Positions 25,814 to 35,934 of a DNA stretch of 64,000 nt are shown piece by piece (the stretch's first letter is position 1; each line of letters opens with the position of its first letter). The notes under the pieces are model-generated. The model was given only the letters and a program-made list of their open reading frames with translations, had not been told where the DNA came from and searched no databases. The DNA comes from CAVXNB01 sp963763085 (GTDB taxonomy: Bacteria > Actinomycetota > Acidimicrobiia > Acidimicrobiales > Bog-793). The stretch is from assembly GCA_963763085.1 (NCBI GenBank), contig CAVXNB010000004.1:1-64000 (forward strand), given 5' to 3'. Made by a program: the position numbers and the translations under genes.

Positions 25814-27880
25814 GCCGGATCCCGGAGACCACTACCGCCCACCGCCCCGGCTGGGTGCGCCGGCTGTGGCCCTACCTCATGCGGCACCGGCGCAACCTCC
25901 AGATCGCGCTCGGCGGTGCGCTCGTGGGGAGCGCCGCCCAAGCCCTGGTGCCGCTGATCGAGCGCCAGATCGTCGACAACGTCATCTTGAACCACCGCTC
26001 GCCGCTGGCCCCGTGGCTGGCGCTGCTCGTCGGCCTCGGCGTCCTGACGTTCGTCGCCGCGCACTTCCGGCGCTACCGGGGCGGCCGCGTCGCGCTCGAC
26101 GTGCAGTACGACCTGCGCAACGAGATGTACGAGCACCTCCACACCCTCGACTTCGCCGATCACGACCAGATGCCGACCGGTCAGCTCGTCGGCAGGGCGA
26201 ACTCCGATACCACGCTCGTACAGGGGCTCCTGAGCTTCTTCCCGATCCTGAGCGGCAACGTCCTGCTGATGCTGGCGTCGCTGGGGATCATGCTGGTGCT
26301 TTCACCGCTGCTTGCGCTCGTCAGCCTCGTCGTCGTGCCGACCTTGCTCGTCGTCGCCTACCGGATGCGTTTGCAGATGTTCCCGGCGACCTGGGACGGG
26401 CAGCAGAAGGAAGGCGAGATCGCCCAGGTCGTCGACGAGGACGTCAACGGAGTCCGGGTCGTGAAGGCGTTCGGCCAGGAAGACAGGGAGATCGGCCGCA
26501 TCGTCACGGCGAGCGAGAGGCTCTACGGCTCTCATATGCGGGCCGTTCGGTTGCAGGCGCGCTACACACCGCTCCTCCAGATCGTCCCGACGCTCGGCCA
26601 GGTCGCCGTGCTCGCGCTCGGCGGCTGGCTGGCGCTGAACCACCACATCACGATCGGTACGTTTCTCGCCTTCTCGACCTACCTGGCACAGCTGGCCTCG
26701 CCGGCCCGGATGCTCGCCGGCATCCTCACGACGGCGCAACAGGCCAGGGCCGGCGTCGATCGGATCTTCGAACTGCTCGATCTCGAGCCCGCGATCGTCG
26801 ACGAGCCCGGCGCGATCGAGCTACCCCCGCTGCAAGGCGAGATCAGCTTCGACCACGTCGACTTCACGTACGCCGACGGCGGCGTGGCCCTGCAGGACTT
26901 CGACCTTCACGTCGCGCCGGGCGAGACGGTCGCGCTCGTCGGGCCATCCGGCTCGGGCAAGTCGACCGCCCTGATGCTCGTCTCGCGTTTCTACGACGTG
27001 AACGCCGGATCGGTCCGCGTGGACGGCTACGACGTTCGAGACGTCACGCGTGCGTCCCTGCGCCGGCAGATCGGCGTCGTGTTCGAGGAGAGCTTCCTCT
27101 TCTCAGCGTCCGTGCGCTCGAACATCGCCTTTGGCCGTCCGGACGCGTCCGACGCCGAGATCGAGGCCGCCGCCCGAGCGGCGGGGGCACACGATTTCAT
27201 CGAGCAGCTCCCGAACGGGTACGAGACGGTCGTCGGGGAGCGGGGACTCACGTTGTCAGGCGGCCAGCGCCAGCGCCTTGCGCTCGCCCGAGCACTCCTG
27301 TACGAACCCCGCATCCTCCTGCTCGACGACGCCACGAGTGCCGTCGACGCCAAGGTCGAAGAAGCCATCCACTCCTCGCTCCGCGACATCATGCGCGGGC
27401 GCACAACTCTGCTCGTCGCCCATCGCCGCTCCAGCCTCCACCTCGCCGACCGGATAGTCGTCGTCGACGGCGGCCACGTCGTCGACCAGGGCACCGACGA
27501 GGAGCTACTCGGGCGCTGTGCGCTCTACCGCTCGATGTCGTCGGGCGACGAGCCAGAAGCCGACGTCCCGTCCACCGCCATGAACGGCGCGACCGCCCCC
27601 GATGCGCCACGAGGGCCGGCGACAGACCACACGCCGGCGGGGCGCCTCACGCCGCCGGCGGCCCCGACCGCGCCGGCGCCCCGCCTGGCCGTACCCACCC
27701 TCTCTGCCTTCCGGCCTCCTGCGCTCGGACCGGGCCTCGCCGGCACCGGGGGCCACGGTCGGGGCGGCTGGCGCTCGAGCCTTGCCCCCTCGCCCGAGCT
27801 CCTCGCAAAAGTGGCGGCACTCAGGCCGGTCCGGGACGTTGCGCAAGTCGACCTCCAACAAGAAACGGCGGGCGACACCA
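25810..27880 (+). CDS. ABC exporter, first TMD-NBD half
   Basis: Multidrug/lipid-type ABC exporter half of about 600 residues. An N-terminal six-span membrane domain (residues 20-310, e.g. NVLLMLASLGIMLVLSPLLALVSLVVV) is followed by an ATPase domain with Walker A GPSGSGKST, signature LSGGQRQRLALARALL and Walker B ILLLDDATSAVD. After residue 590 comes a long Pro/Ala-rich linker and a second exporter-type leader (SPELLAKVAALRPVRDVAQVDLQQE). The open frame stays open to 28110, but after about 27880 it is out of register with the second half, which continues in another frame. The GTG start overlaps the marR stop. Probable partner of 27880-29642, either fused or as a heterodimer. Confidence 0.85.
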
Positions 27881-29642
27881 CGACTTCTCCCTCTTCCACC
27901 TTCTCAAGCGCTTCCGCGGAGCACTCGGCCTCGGGCTGCTGCTCGTGCTCTTCGACACGCTCGCCTCGCTGGCGGGCCCGTACCTCGTGCAGGTCGGAAT
28001 CGACAACGGGGTCGTGGCCGGCTCGCGCTCGGCGCTGTTCGTCGCCTCGGCCCTGTATCTGGCCGTGGCGCTCGCGGATCTCGTGGACTCGGTCGCCGAG
28101 ACGTTCGTGACCGGCCGCACGGCCGAGCGAATCGTGCTGTCGCTCCGGATCCGGATCTGGTCGAAGCTGCAGGGCCTTTCGCTCGACTACTACGAGCGCG
28201 AGATGGCCGGGCGGATCATGACCCGGATGACGACAGACGTCGACTCGTTCGAGACGCTGGTCGAGACGGGCCTCATCTCGGCCGTCGTCAACATTTGCAC
28301 CTTCGTAGGTGTGGGAATCGCCTTGTTCTTCCTGAACTCCGAGCTCGCTGTCGCGACGCTGGGGGTCATCGTGCCGCTCGTCGCCGCCACCATCGTCTTC
28401 CGGCGCAGGGCGGCCAGGACCTACGAGCTCGCAAGAGACCGCATCGCGGCGGTGAACGCCAGCTTCCAGGAGAGCCTCTCCGGGGTGCGCGAGACGCAGG
28501 CGTTCGTGCACGAGGAGGCGAGCATCGCCGAGTTTCGGCGCCTGGGGGCGGCCTACCTTCACGCGCGTGTCCACGCGCAGTGGCTCGTCGCGACGTACTT
28601 CCCCTTCGTCCAGTTCCTGGCCGACTGCGGCGACGCCATCGTGCTCGGCGTCGGCGCCGGGCTCGTCGCGAGCGGTCATCTCACCACGGGAGCGCTCATC
28701 GCCTTCCTCCTGTACCTCGATCTGTTCTTCTCCCCGATCCAACAGCTGTCCCAGGTCTTCGACTCATGGCAGCAGACCCGGGTCTCCGTGGAGCGGGTCG
28801 GCGAGCTGATGTCACTCGACACCCTCACGCCGGCGGCACCCCATCCGGTCGTGCCGCCCCGGCTCAGCGGTGCGGTCAAGTTCGAGGGGGTCCGCTTTGC
28901 CTACCCGTCGGGCAAGCCCGGGAAGGACGGCGGAGGCCCGCCGCCCCTGGCCGAGGCGCTGCGCGGAGTCGACCTCGAGATCCGGCCCGGCGAATTCGTG
29001 GCCCTCGTGGGTGAGACGGGAGCGGGGAAGTCGACGTTGGTGAAGCTGTTGGCCCGTTTCTATGACCCGACGGCGGGAGCGGTGCTCGTCGACGGCACTG
29101 ACCTTCGGTCCTACGACCTCTCGGCCTACCGCCGGGAGCTGGGCTACGTGCCCCAGGAGGGATTCCTGTTCACGGGCTCGATCCGCGACAACATCGCCTA
29201 CGGCCGGCCGGGCGCGAGCGACGACGAGGTCGAGGCTGCGGCGCGGGCCACCGGCGCCGACCGCTTCATCGGCGAGCTGCCCCAGGGATACGGGACCCTG
29301 GTCTCCGAACGCGGGCGGTCACTGTCGTCAGGCCAGCGCCAATTGATTGCCCTCGCGCGGGCGGAGCTGGTCGATCCGGCGATTCTCCTCCTCGACGAGG
29401 CAACCTCGAATCTCGACCTCGCCACCGAGGCGCGGGTGGCGGCGGCGACCGACCGCGTCTCCCGCGGCCGGACCACAGTCGTGATCGCGCACCGGCTGCA
29501 GACCGCCCGGACGGCCGACCGCATCATCGTCCTCGCCGACGGGGTGGTCGTCGAGGACGGCACCCATGACGAGCTGAGTGCCGCCGGCGGGCCGTACGCA
29601 GAGATGTGGGAGGCCTCGGACCTCGGACCCGTGCCGGCTTGA
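27880..29642 (+). CDS. ABC exporter, second TMD-NBD half
   Basis: Second exporter half, about 585 residues from HDFSLFHLLKRFRGALGLG onward. The membrane domain includes LLLVLFDTLASLAGPYLVQ and the ATPase has Walker A GETGAGKST, signature LSSGQRQLIALARAEL and Walker B ILLLDEATSNLD. No good start codon lies at its beginning in this frame; its natural leader is in the previous frame, so one missing base near 27880 splits what reads as a continuous ~1,275-residue double exporter. Either the two halves are one polypeptide with a sequence error here, or a start exists within the linker. The substrate is unknown; MarR control suggests efflux of a toxic compound. Confidence 0.85.
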
Positions 29643-29661
29643 ACGCGGCAAGACTGGCTCG

Positions 29662-31283
29662 ATGGCGCCCGCCCCGCACGGCCAGCACGGCTCGGACGGC
29701 CACCACGCCCCGCTGCGGCTGAGCCGCCCGGGCCGGCCGCTCCGGCTGGCGGCGGCGACGGTAGCCGCCATCTCGATCGCGGGGCCGGCCGCCTTCGCAC
29801 GCCCGGCCGCCGCCGCCCGCACCGCCGCCGCCCGCACCGCCGGCGCCCGCCCGCCCGCCACCGCCCGGCCCCCGGCGCCGCCACCACCCGCCGGCCGAGC
29901 TTCCGCATCCCGGCGCAAGCCGACCAGCTCATCGTCGTGTCGAGCCCGACCTACGACCCGCCCGGCTATCTCGCCACCCTCCAGACCTTCCGGCGGGCGA
30001 ACGCCTTCTCGCCCTGGGAGCGCGTGTTCCCGGCCTGGCAGGCCGAGACCGGCTTCGGGCATCTCCGTGACGTCCGGCACGAGGGGGACGGCTCGACCCC
30101 GACGGGGGTCTTCCCGTTCGGCCGCACGATGTACGGCAACGACGCCAATCCCGGTGGCCTGCACGACGCCTACCACCAGCTCGTCTGCGGCGACTGGTGG
30201 GACGAGGACCCCTACAGCCCGCACTACAACCGGTTCGTGCACGTGCCGTGCGGCTCGACGCCCCCGTTCGCGTCCTGGTCCGAGGCGCTCTGGACCGAGA
30301 CCAATGCCTATCCGTACTTCGCGGTGATCGACTTCAACGACCACCCGACGGTCTCGGGCAGGAATGCGCCCGGTTCCGGGATCTTCCTCCACGCCTGGGT
30401 GAACGGCCCGACCGCCGGGTGCGTGGCCCTCCCGCTCGGCGACCTCGTGCCGGTGCTGCGCTGGCTCGACCCATCCAAGCATCCGGTCATCGAGATCGGC
30501 ACCGACTCCGAGGTCGGCCGGGTGCCGCCCGCCGGCCCGCCGATCACGTGGTCGGTCGCGAGGGCGTCCTCCTCGGGCTACTGGCTCGCCGCCAGCGCCG
30601 GCGGTGTCGCGCCTTTCGGCCGGGCGCGCCAGTGGGGCAGCCCGGCGTCGAGCCAAGTGCCGCTCACGGCCCCGGTCACAGCGATGGCTGCGACCTCCGA
30701 CGGCGGCGGCTACTGGGTCACGACCGGGAGTGGGCACGTGTATCAGTATGGAAATGCTGGTTTCTTTGGGTCGCCGTTCCGGGAAGGGCGCCGGAGCGAC
30801 CTCGTCGGGATCGCGCCACTACCGGACGGCAAGGGTTATTACGTCCTCACCGCTGACGGGGGTGTGGACGCCTTCGGGAGCGCCAAGCCGCACGGGAGCC
30901 CTCTCGCCGCCGGACATCCGACCCGGACGGTCGCCATCGCCACCACGCCCGACGGCAGGGGCTACTGGGTGCTGGCGGCCGACGGCTCGATCGCCGCCTA
31001 CGGCGACGCTCGGTCGTTCGGGAGCCCTGCGGCGCGCCATGTGCATCTCGGCTCGCGCCTCGTCGGGCTGGTGCCGACACCCGACGGGCGCGGCTACTGG
31101 GTCGCGACTGCGGCGGGCAATGTGCTGCCGTTCGGGAACGCCCGGTTCTTCGGGTCGCCCGCCGGCCACCTGTCCGCCCCGGTCGTCGGCGTCACGGCCT
31201 TCAAGTCCGGCTACGCGCTCTATGCGGTGCCGGCGTCGCTACCGGCCCGTCCGCACGCCTACCTGTATGGAGGGCCGAGCTAG
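29662..31283 (+). CDS. Secreted YkuD-type L,D-transpeptidase with C-terminal GYW repeats (one frameshift)
   Basis: Reading from ATG 29662 gives a basic, then Ala-rich signal region (RLAAATVAAISIAGPAAFA). The mature part continues in a different frame (PSFRIPAQADQLIVVSSPTYD) after a shift in a C-rich stretch near 29900; only from GTG 29937 is the frame open to the end. The catalytic domain carries FLHAWVNGPTAGCVALP, where His and Cys match the YkuD active site that cross-links peptidoglycan. The last ~200 residues are about six repeats with GYW and FGSP motifs (GGGYWVTTGSGHVYQYGNAGFFGSP), probably a beta-propeller that binds the wall. It follows the exporter by 19 bp. Confidence 0.75.
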
Positions 31284-31792
31284 GAGAGCGCCGCCACGTA
31301 TCGCTCGTGGAGCACCTTCCAGTGGTCGAGCGGCCAGTGGTCCCAGTCGACCGGCCGGCCCGCGAGAGCGTCCGCCAGGAAGTCGAGGTGCGAGTGCCAG
31401 CCGGCGAGAAGCAGCGCCAGGTGCTCGTTCGGCGCCGGGATCGTGCTCGTGAAGATGAGCAGGCAGCCGGTGCCCTCGCTCGTCAGCTTCCACCGCAGCA
31501 CGCCGTGAATGTCGGAGTCGATCTCGAGCAGGGTCGGCGCCTCGAAGACGGTGATCGTGCCGTGGAGAACGGCGCTGTTGCCCTCCTCGTCGGTGTTGAG
31601 CCAGCGCAGCTCGACCGCGCCGCCGACGACGGGGTCGATGTCGACGCTCCCCAGCCAGCCGATGAGCTCGTCAGGCTCGGTGAGCGCCGCCCATACCCGT
31701 TCGATCGGATACGCGAGCTCCCGCTCGAAACGCAGCACGTGCAGCCCGTCCCGTGTCTCCACCGTCCCGTCGGCGGCCCCAGGCTCATCCAT
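31280..31792 (-). CDS. SRPBCC / AHSA1-family protein
   Basis: A 170-residue START-fold protein: LRFERELAYPIERVWAALTEPDELIGWLG opens the domain and HLALLLAGWHSHLDFLADALAG closes it. The family binds hydrophobic ligands or acts with ArsR-type regulators. The start is supported by AAGGAGGAA just upstream of the ATG at 31792. Its stop overlaps the end of the transpeptidase gene by 4 bp in convergent orientation. A scrap of an ArsR regulator sits directly upstream. The ligand is unknown. Confidence 0.85.
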   Translation of the reverse strand: MDEPGAADGTVETRDGLHVLRFERELAYPIERVWAALTEPDELIGWLGSVDIDPVVGGAVELRWLNTDEEGNSAVLHGTITVFEAPTLLEIDSDIHGVLRWKLTSEGTGCLLIFTSTIPAPNEHLALLLAGWHSHLDFLADALAGRPVDWDHWPLDHWKVLHERYVAALS

Positions 31793-31849
31793 GCGGTTCC
31801 TCCTTCTTCCGGTCTGACGATACCGTTGCGTCCAGGTGGCGCTCGAGGG

Positions 31850-31925
31850 GACGTTGCCGAACCCGAATCGCGGAGGACCCGGAGGTGCCGGGAGACGCCG
31901 GGCTGGCTCATCTGGAGCGAGTCGA
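31850..31925 (-). pseudogene. Remnant of an ArsR regulator
   Basis: On the minus strand about 20 residues (LQMSQPGVSRHLRVLRDSG) match the recognition-helix region of ArsR-family regulators, which usually stand directly upstream of SRPBCC genes like the one at 31280. The preceding dimerisation helices and the wing are absent in any frame. It looks like a deletion remnant. Confidence 0.6.
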
Positions 31926-32024
31926 CACGGGCCGCCTGCGACCACGTACACTGCGCGAGCCCGAACCCGAGCGGACACCGCCATGGGAACGGGCCAGTTC
32001 TCGCAGCAACACCGGAGGCGTGAC

Positions 32025-33305
32025 GTGCCCGCGACCGTGGTGGTCGGAACTCAATGGGGTGACGAGGGCAAGGGCAAGCTCACCGACCTCCTCGCCAAGG
32101 ACATGCACCTCGTCGTTCGCTACCAGGGCGGGCACAACGCCGGCCACACGATCGTCGTCGACGGCGAGACGTTCGCCCTGCAGCTCATCCCGAGCGGCGT
32201 CCTCTACGACCACGTCGTGCCCGTGATCGGCAACGGGGTCGTCGTCGAGCCCACGGTGCTCCTCGCCGAGTGCGCCACGCTCGAGGCGCGGGGCGTCGAC
32301 ATGAGCCGCCTCGTCGTCTCAGGCAACGCCCACCTCGTGATGCCGTACCACATCGAACTGGACCGGGTGACCGAGCGGTACCTCGGCAAGAACAAGCTCG
32401 GCACCACCAAGCGCGGGATCGGTCCCGCCTATGCGGACAAGGCGGCCCGGATCGGGCTGCGCGTGCAGGACCTGCTCGACCCGAAGATCTTCCGCGAGAA
32501 GCTCGACGTCGTCCTCAGGGAGAAGAACGCCATCCTCGCCAAGGTCTACAACCGCCTTCCCCTCGACGCCGACCAGATCGCCGCGCAGTACCTCGACGAG
32601 GTGGCTCCCGCCCTCGGACCCATGATCGGCGACTCGGTGCAACTCGTGCACGAGGCGCTCGGCGCTGGGCGGCAGGTGATGCTGGAGGGGGCACAGGCCA
32701 CGTTTCTCGACGTCGATCACGGGACGTACCCGTTCGTCACCTCCTCCAACCCCACCGCCGGCGGAGCCTGCGTCGGCACCGGGATCGGCCCTCGGGACAT
32801 CGACCGGGTTCTCGGCATCGCCAAGGCCTATGTGACCCGGGTCGGTTCGGGCCCCTTCCCGACCGAGGTCGGCGGCGAGGAGGGCGACATGCTCGTCGAC
32901 CTCGGCCACGAGTACGGGACGAACACCGGTCGCCGGCGCCGGCCGGGATGGCTGGACCTGGTCCTGCTCCGGCACGCCGTGCGCCTCAACTCCCTGTCGG
33001 AGATCGCGGTCACCAAGCTCGACGTCCTGTCAGCCTTCGACGCGGTCAAGGTGTGCGTCGCCTACTCCGACGGCGACGAACTGTACGAGCACGTCCCGTA
33101 CCACCAGTCGGTGCTGCACCGCGCCCGGCCGGTGTACCGGGAGCTGCCCGGCTGGCGTGAGGACCTGTCCGGAGTGAGGACCGTGTCCGAGCTCCCGCCG
33201 GCCGCCCGCGCCTACCTCGGGGTGATCGCCGATTACACCGGCGTGCCGGTCACCTACGCCGGCGTGGGTCCTGGCCGGGAGCAGTACGTCCGATTCGCCG
33301 CATGA
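32025..33305 (+). CDS. purA: Adenylosuccinate synthetase
   Basis: A 426-residue GTP-dependent enzyme joining IMP and aspartate, the first step to AMP. GTQWGDEGKGKLTDLLA is the GTP-binding loop; GGHNAGHTIV, TTKRGIGPAYADKAAR and TSSNPTAGGACVGTGIGP are further signatures. The GTG at 32025 is preferred over ATG 31983 because GGAGG lies 6 bp upstream and the protein then begins at the family-typical position. It opens a purine operon and overlaps purD by 4 bp (ATGA). Confidence 0.96.
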   Translation: MPATVVVGTQWGDEGKGKLTDLLAKDMHLVVRYQGGHNAGHTIVVDGETFALQLIPSGVLYDHVVPVIGNGVVVEPTVLLAECATLEARGVDMSRLVVSGNAHLVMPYHIELDRVTERYLGKNKLGTTKRGIGPAYADKAARIGLRVQDLLDPKIFREKLDVVLREKNAILAKVYNRLPLDADQIAAQYLDEVAPALGPMIGDSVQLVHEALGAGRQVMLEGAQATFLDVDHGTYPFVTSSNPTAGGACVGTGIGPRDIDRVLGIAKAYVTRVGSGPFPTEVGGEEGDMLVDLGHEYGTNTGRRRRPGWLDLVLLRHAVRLNSLSEIAVTKLDVLSAFDAVKVCVAYSDGDELYEHVPYHQSVLHRARPVYRELPGWREDLSGVRTVSELPPAARAYLGVIADYTGVPVTYAGVGPGREQYVRFAA

Positions 33306-34606
33306 GCCGGGGCCGGGCCGCCACGGTCTGCGTCGTCGGCTCGGGCGGGCGCGAGCACGCGCTCGCACACGTGCTCGCCCGCAGCGCCGACGTCGTCGTC
33401 ACGCCGGGCAATCCCGGTATCACCGGGCGGTCCGCGGAGGGCTACCGGCTCGAGTCGACGCCGGCCCCGCCTGAGGAGATCGAAGCCGACCTGTTCGTCA
33501 TCGGTCCTGAGGCGCCGCTCGTCGACGGCCTCGCCGACAGGCTGCGTTCGCGGGGCCGTCTCGTCTTCGGGCCCGGAGCCGACGGTGCCCGCCTCGAGGG
33601 ATCCAAGGAATTCATGAAACGGTGCGCCTCCGAGGCCGGCGTTCCCACCGCCCGCTGGGAGGCGTTCTCCAAGCTCGACGACGCCCGCCAATACCTCCGC
33701 TCGATGCCGGGGCCATATGTCGTCAAGACGGACGGGCTGGCGGCAGGAAAGGGCGTGCTCGTCACCGACGATCTCGACGAAGCCGAGCGAGATGTGGCAG
33801 CAAAGCTGTCAGGGAAGGCATTCGGCAAAGCCGGCCAACGGGTCGTCATCGAAGAGGCGTTGCAAGGCACGGAGCTCTCGCTGCTCGTCGTCTGCGACGG
33901 CACGCACGCCTTGGCGTTGGCCCCCGCCCAGGACTACAAGCGCGTCGGCACGGGCGACACCGGGCCGAACACGGGCGGCATGGGTGCCTTCTCCCCGGTG
34001 CCGTGCGCCACGGCGGCGACCGTCGAGGTCGTCCTCGACCGCATCGTCGAGCCGACGCTGAGTGCGCTCAGGCGGGCGGGGATCGACTATCGGGGCGTGC
34101 TCTATGCCGGGCTGATGCTGACCAGCGAGGGGCCACGGCTGATCGAGTACAACGTCCGTTTCGGTGATCCGGAAGCCGAGGTGGTGCTGCCCAGGCTCGC
34201 TACGGACCTGACCGACCTCCTCGCGGCGGCCGCTGCCGGCTCGGCCGGCTCAGGCGGCTCGGCCGCCCCCGCCGGCTCCGGCTCCGTACGCTTCGTCGAA
34301 GACGCAGCCGTGGCGGTGGTGACCGCGAGCGGCGGCTACCCCGCCGCGCCGCGCACGGGCGATCCCATCGAAGGGCTGGACGCTGCCGGTAGCGTCGGGG
34401 GCGTGACCGTGTTCCACGCCGGGACGTGCCGTGACGAGACGGGCGTGCTGCGGACCGCCGGCGGCCGGGTCCTCGTCGTGACGGCGCTCGGCGCCACCCT
34501 CGAGCAGGCGCGGGAGACCGCCTACAAGGGCGTGGCCGAGATCGGCTACGACGGCATGCAGTACCGCAGCGACATCGGCGACGGAGTCGAGGTTCGACCG
34601 GCGTGA
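33302..34606 (+). CDS. purD: Phosphoribosylamine-glycine ligase
   Basis: A 434-residue ATP-grasp enzyme (GAR synthetase). VCVVGSGGREHALAHVL is the N-terminal signature; GPYVVKTDGLAAGKGVLV binds ATP, and NTGGMGAFSPVP and RFGDPEAEVVLPRL complete the active site. A Gly/Ser/Ala-rich insertion (AGSAGSGGSAAPAGSG) near residue 320 is unusual and parallels low-complexity insertions in purL. The start overlaps the purA stop and the end overlaps purB (GTGA). Confidence 0.97.
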   Translation: MSRGRAATVCVVGSGGREHALAHVLARSADVVVTPGNPGITGRSAEGYRLESTPAPPEEIEADLFVIGPEAPLVDGLADRLRSRGRLVFGPGADGARLEGSKEFMKRCASEAGVPTARWEAFSKLDDARQYLRSMPGPYVVKTDGLAAGKGVLVTDDLDEAERDVAAKLSGKAFGKAGQRVVIEEALQGTELSLLVVCDGTHALALAPAQDYKRVGTGDTGPNTGGMGAFSPVPCATAATVEVVLDRIVEPTLSALRRAGIDYRGVLYAGLMLTSEGPRLIEYNVRFGDPEAEVVLPRLATDLTDLLAAAAAGSAGSGGSAAPAGSGSVRFVEDAAVAVVTASGGYPAAPRTGDPIEGLDAAGSVGGVTVFHAGTCRDETGVLRTAGGRVLVVTALGATLEQARETAYKGVAEIGYDGMQYRSDIGDGVEVRPA

Positions 34607-35934
34607 TCCCGCGCTATTCGCTCCCGGAGATGGCGGCGGTCTTCGCCGACGAGACCCGCTTCGGCCTCTGGCTCGAGATCGAGCTGCTTGCGGTGGAGGC
34701 CTGGTCCGAGCTCGGCGTCGTGCCAGCCGCGCACGCCGCCGCCTGCCGCGCCCGTGCGCCGAGGGTGGACGCCGCCTTCGTCGCCCGCGTCGCCGAGCGC
34801 GAGGCCGTGACGGACCACGATGTCGCGGCGTTCGTCGACGTCGTGCAGGAGTCGATCGGCCCACCCGAAGGATCGTGGATCCACTACGGCCTCACGTCGT
34901 CCGACGTCGTCGACACGGCGCTGTCGGCGACGCTGGTGCGGGCCGCCGACCTCCTGCTCGAAGCCGTCGGCGACCTCGTGTCGGTCACGAAGCGCCGCGC
35001 CTACGAGTTCGCCGAGGTCCCGATCGCCGGCCGCACGCACGGCATGCACGCCGAGCCCACGACTTTCGGCACCAAGCTCGCCCTCGCCTGCCTGCAGGCG
35101 GACCGGGACCGCACGCGCCTTCGCCGCGCACGCGAGTCCGTCGCGGTCGGCAAGCTCTCGGGAGCCGTCGGCACATACGCCAACATCGAGCCGGCGGTCG
35201 AGGCCTACGTCTGCAGCGCGCTCGGGCTGCAGCCCGTTCCGGCCACCCAGGTCATCGCAAGGGACCGCCACGCCGAGTACCTGTACGCCTGCGCCGCCCT
35301 CGGCACGACCGTCGAATCGCTCGCGACGGAGATCCGGCTGCTGCAGCGCACAGAGGTAGGTGAGGTCGAGGAGCCCTTCGGCGCCGGCCAGAAAGGCTCG
35401 TCGTCGATGCCGCACAAGCGCAACCCGATCACCGCCGAGCGTCTCGTCGGTCTGGCCAGGGTGTTGCGTGGCTACCTCGTCGCCGGCCTCGAAGACGTGG
35501 CGCTCTGGCAGGAACGGGACATCTCCCACAGCTCGGTCGAGAGGATCGTGCTCCCGGACGCGAGCCTGGTCGCCTACTACGCTGCGCGGAGGATGACCCG
35601 CTTGATCGACGGCCTAGTCGTCCACCAGGATCGCATGCGCGAGAACCTGCTCGAAGGCTCGTTCGGCCTGGTCTTCTCCCAGCCGGTGCTGCTGGCGCTC
35701 ATCGGCTCGGGCCTCACCCGCGACGGCGCCTACCGCATCGTGCAGCGCGACGCCCGCACCGCCCAAGAGGAGCGGCGGTCGTTTCGGGCCGTGCTCGACG
35801 CCGACCCCGAGGTCGCGGCCGCCCTGGGCGGTGCCGAACAGGCTGCGAAGTCGCTCGACGAGGCGTTCGATCTCGGCCGGTCACTGGCGCAGGTCCGCCG
35901 CACGTTCGACGCGCTCGAGCAGGTGGCGGGATGA
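34603..35934 (+). CDS. purB: Adenylosuccinate lyase
   Basis: A 443-residue fumarase-superfamily enzyme that acts twice in purine synthesis, on SAICAR and on adenylosuccinate. IHYGLTSSDVVDTALSATLV, AGRTHGMHAEPTTFG and the superfamily signature GSSSMPHKRNPITAE are visible. The start is a GTG overlapping the purD stop by 4 bp, and it overlaps purC at its end. Position between purD and purC is a conserved actinobacterial order. Confidence 0.97.
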   Translation: MIPRYSLPEMAAVFADETRFGLWLEIELLAVEAWSELGVVPAAHAAACRARAPRVDAAFVARVAEREAVTDHDVAAFVDVVQESIGPPEGSWIHYGLTSSDVVDTALSATLVRAADLLLEAVGDLVSVTKRRAYEFAEVPIAGRTHGMHAEPTTFGTKLALACLQADRDRTRLRRARESVAVGKLSGAVGTYANIEPAVEAYVCSALGLQPVPATQVIARDRHAEYLYACAALGTTVESLATEIRLLQRTEVGEVEEPFGAGQKGSSSMPHKRNPITAERLVGLARVLRGYLVAGLEDVALWQERDISHSSVERIVLPDASLVAYYAARRMTRLIDGLVVHQDRMRENLLEGSFGLVFSQPVLLALIGSGLTRDGAYRIVQRDARTAQEERRSFRAVLDADPEVAAALGGAEQAAKSLDEAFDLGRSLAQVRRTFDALEQVAG

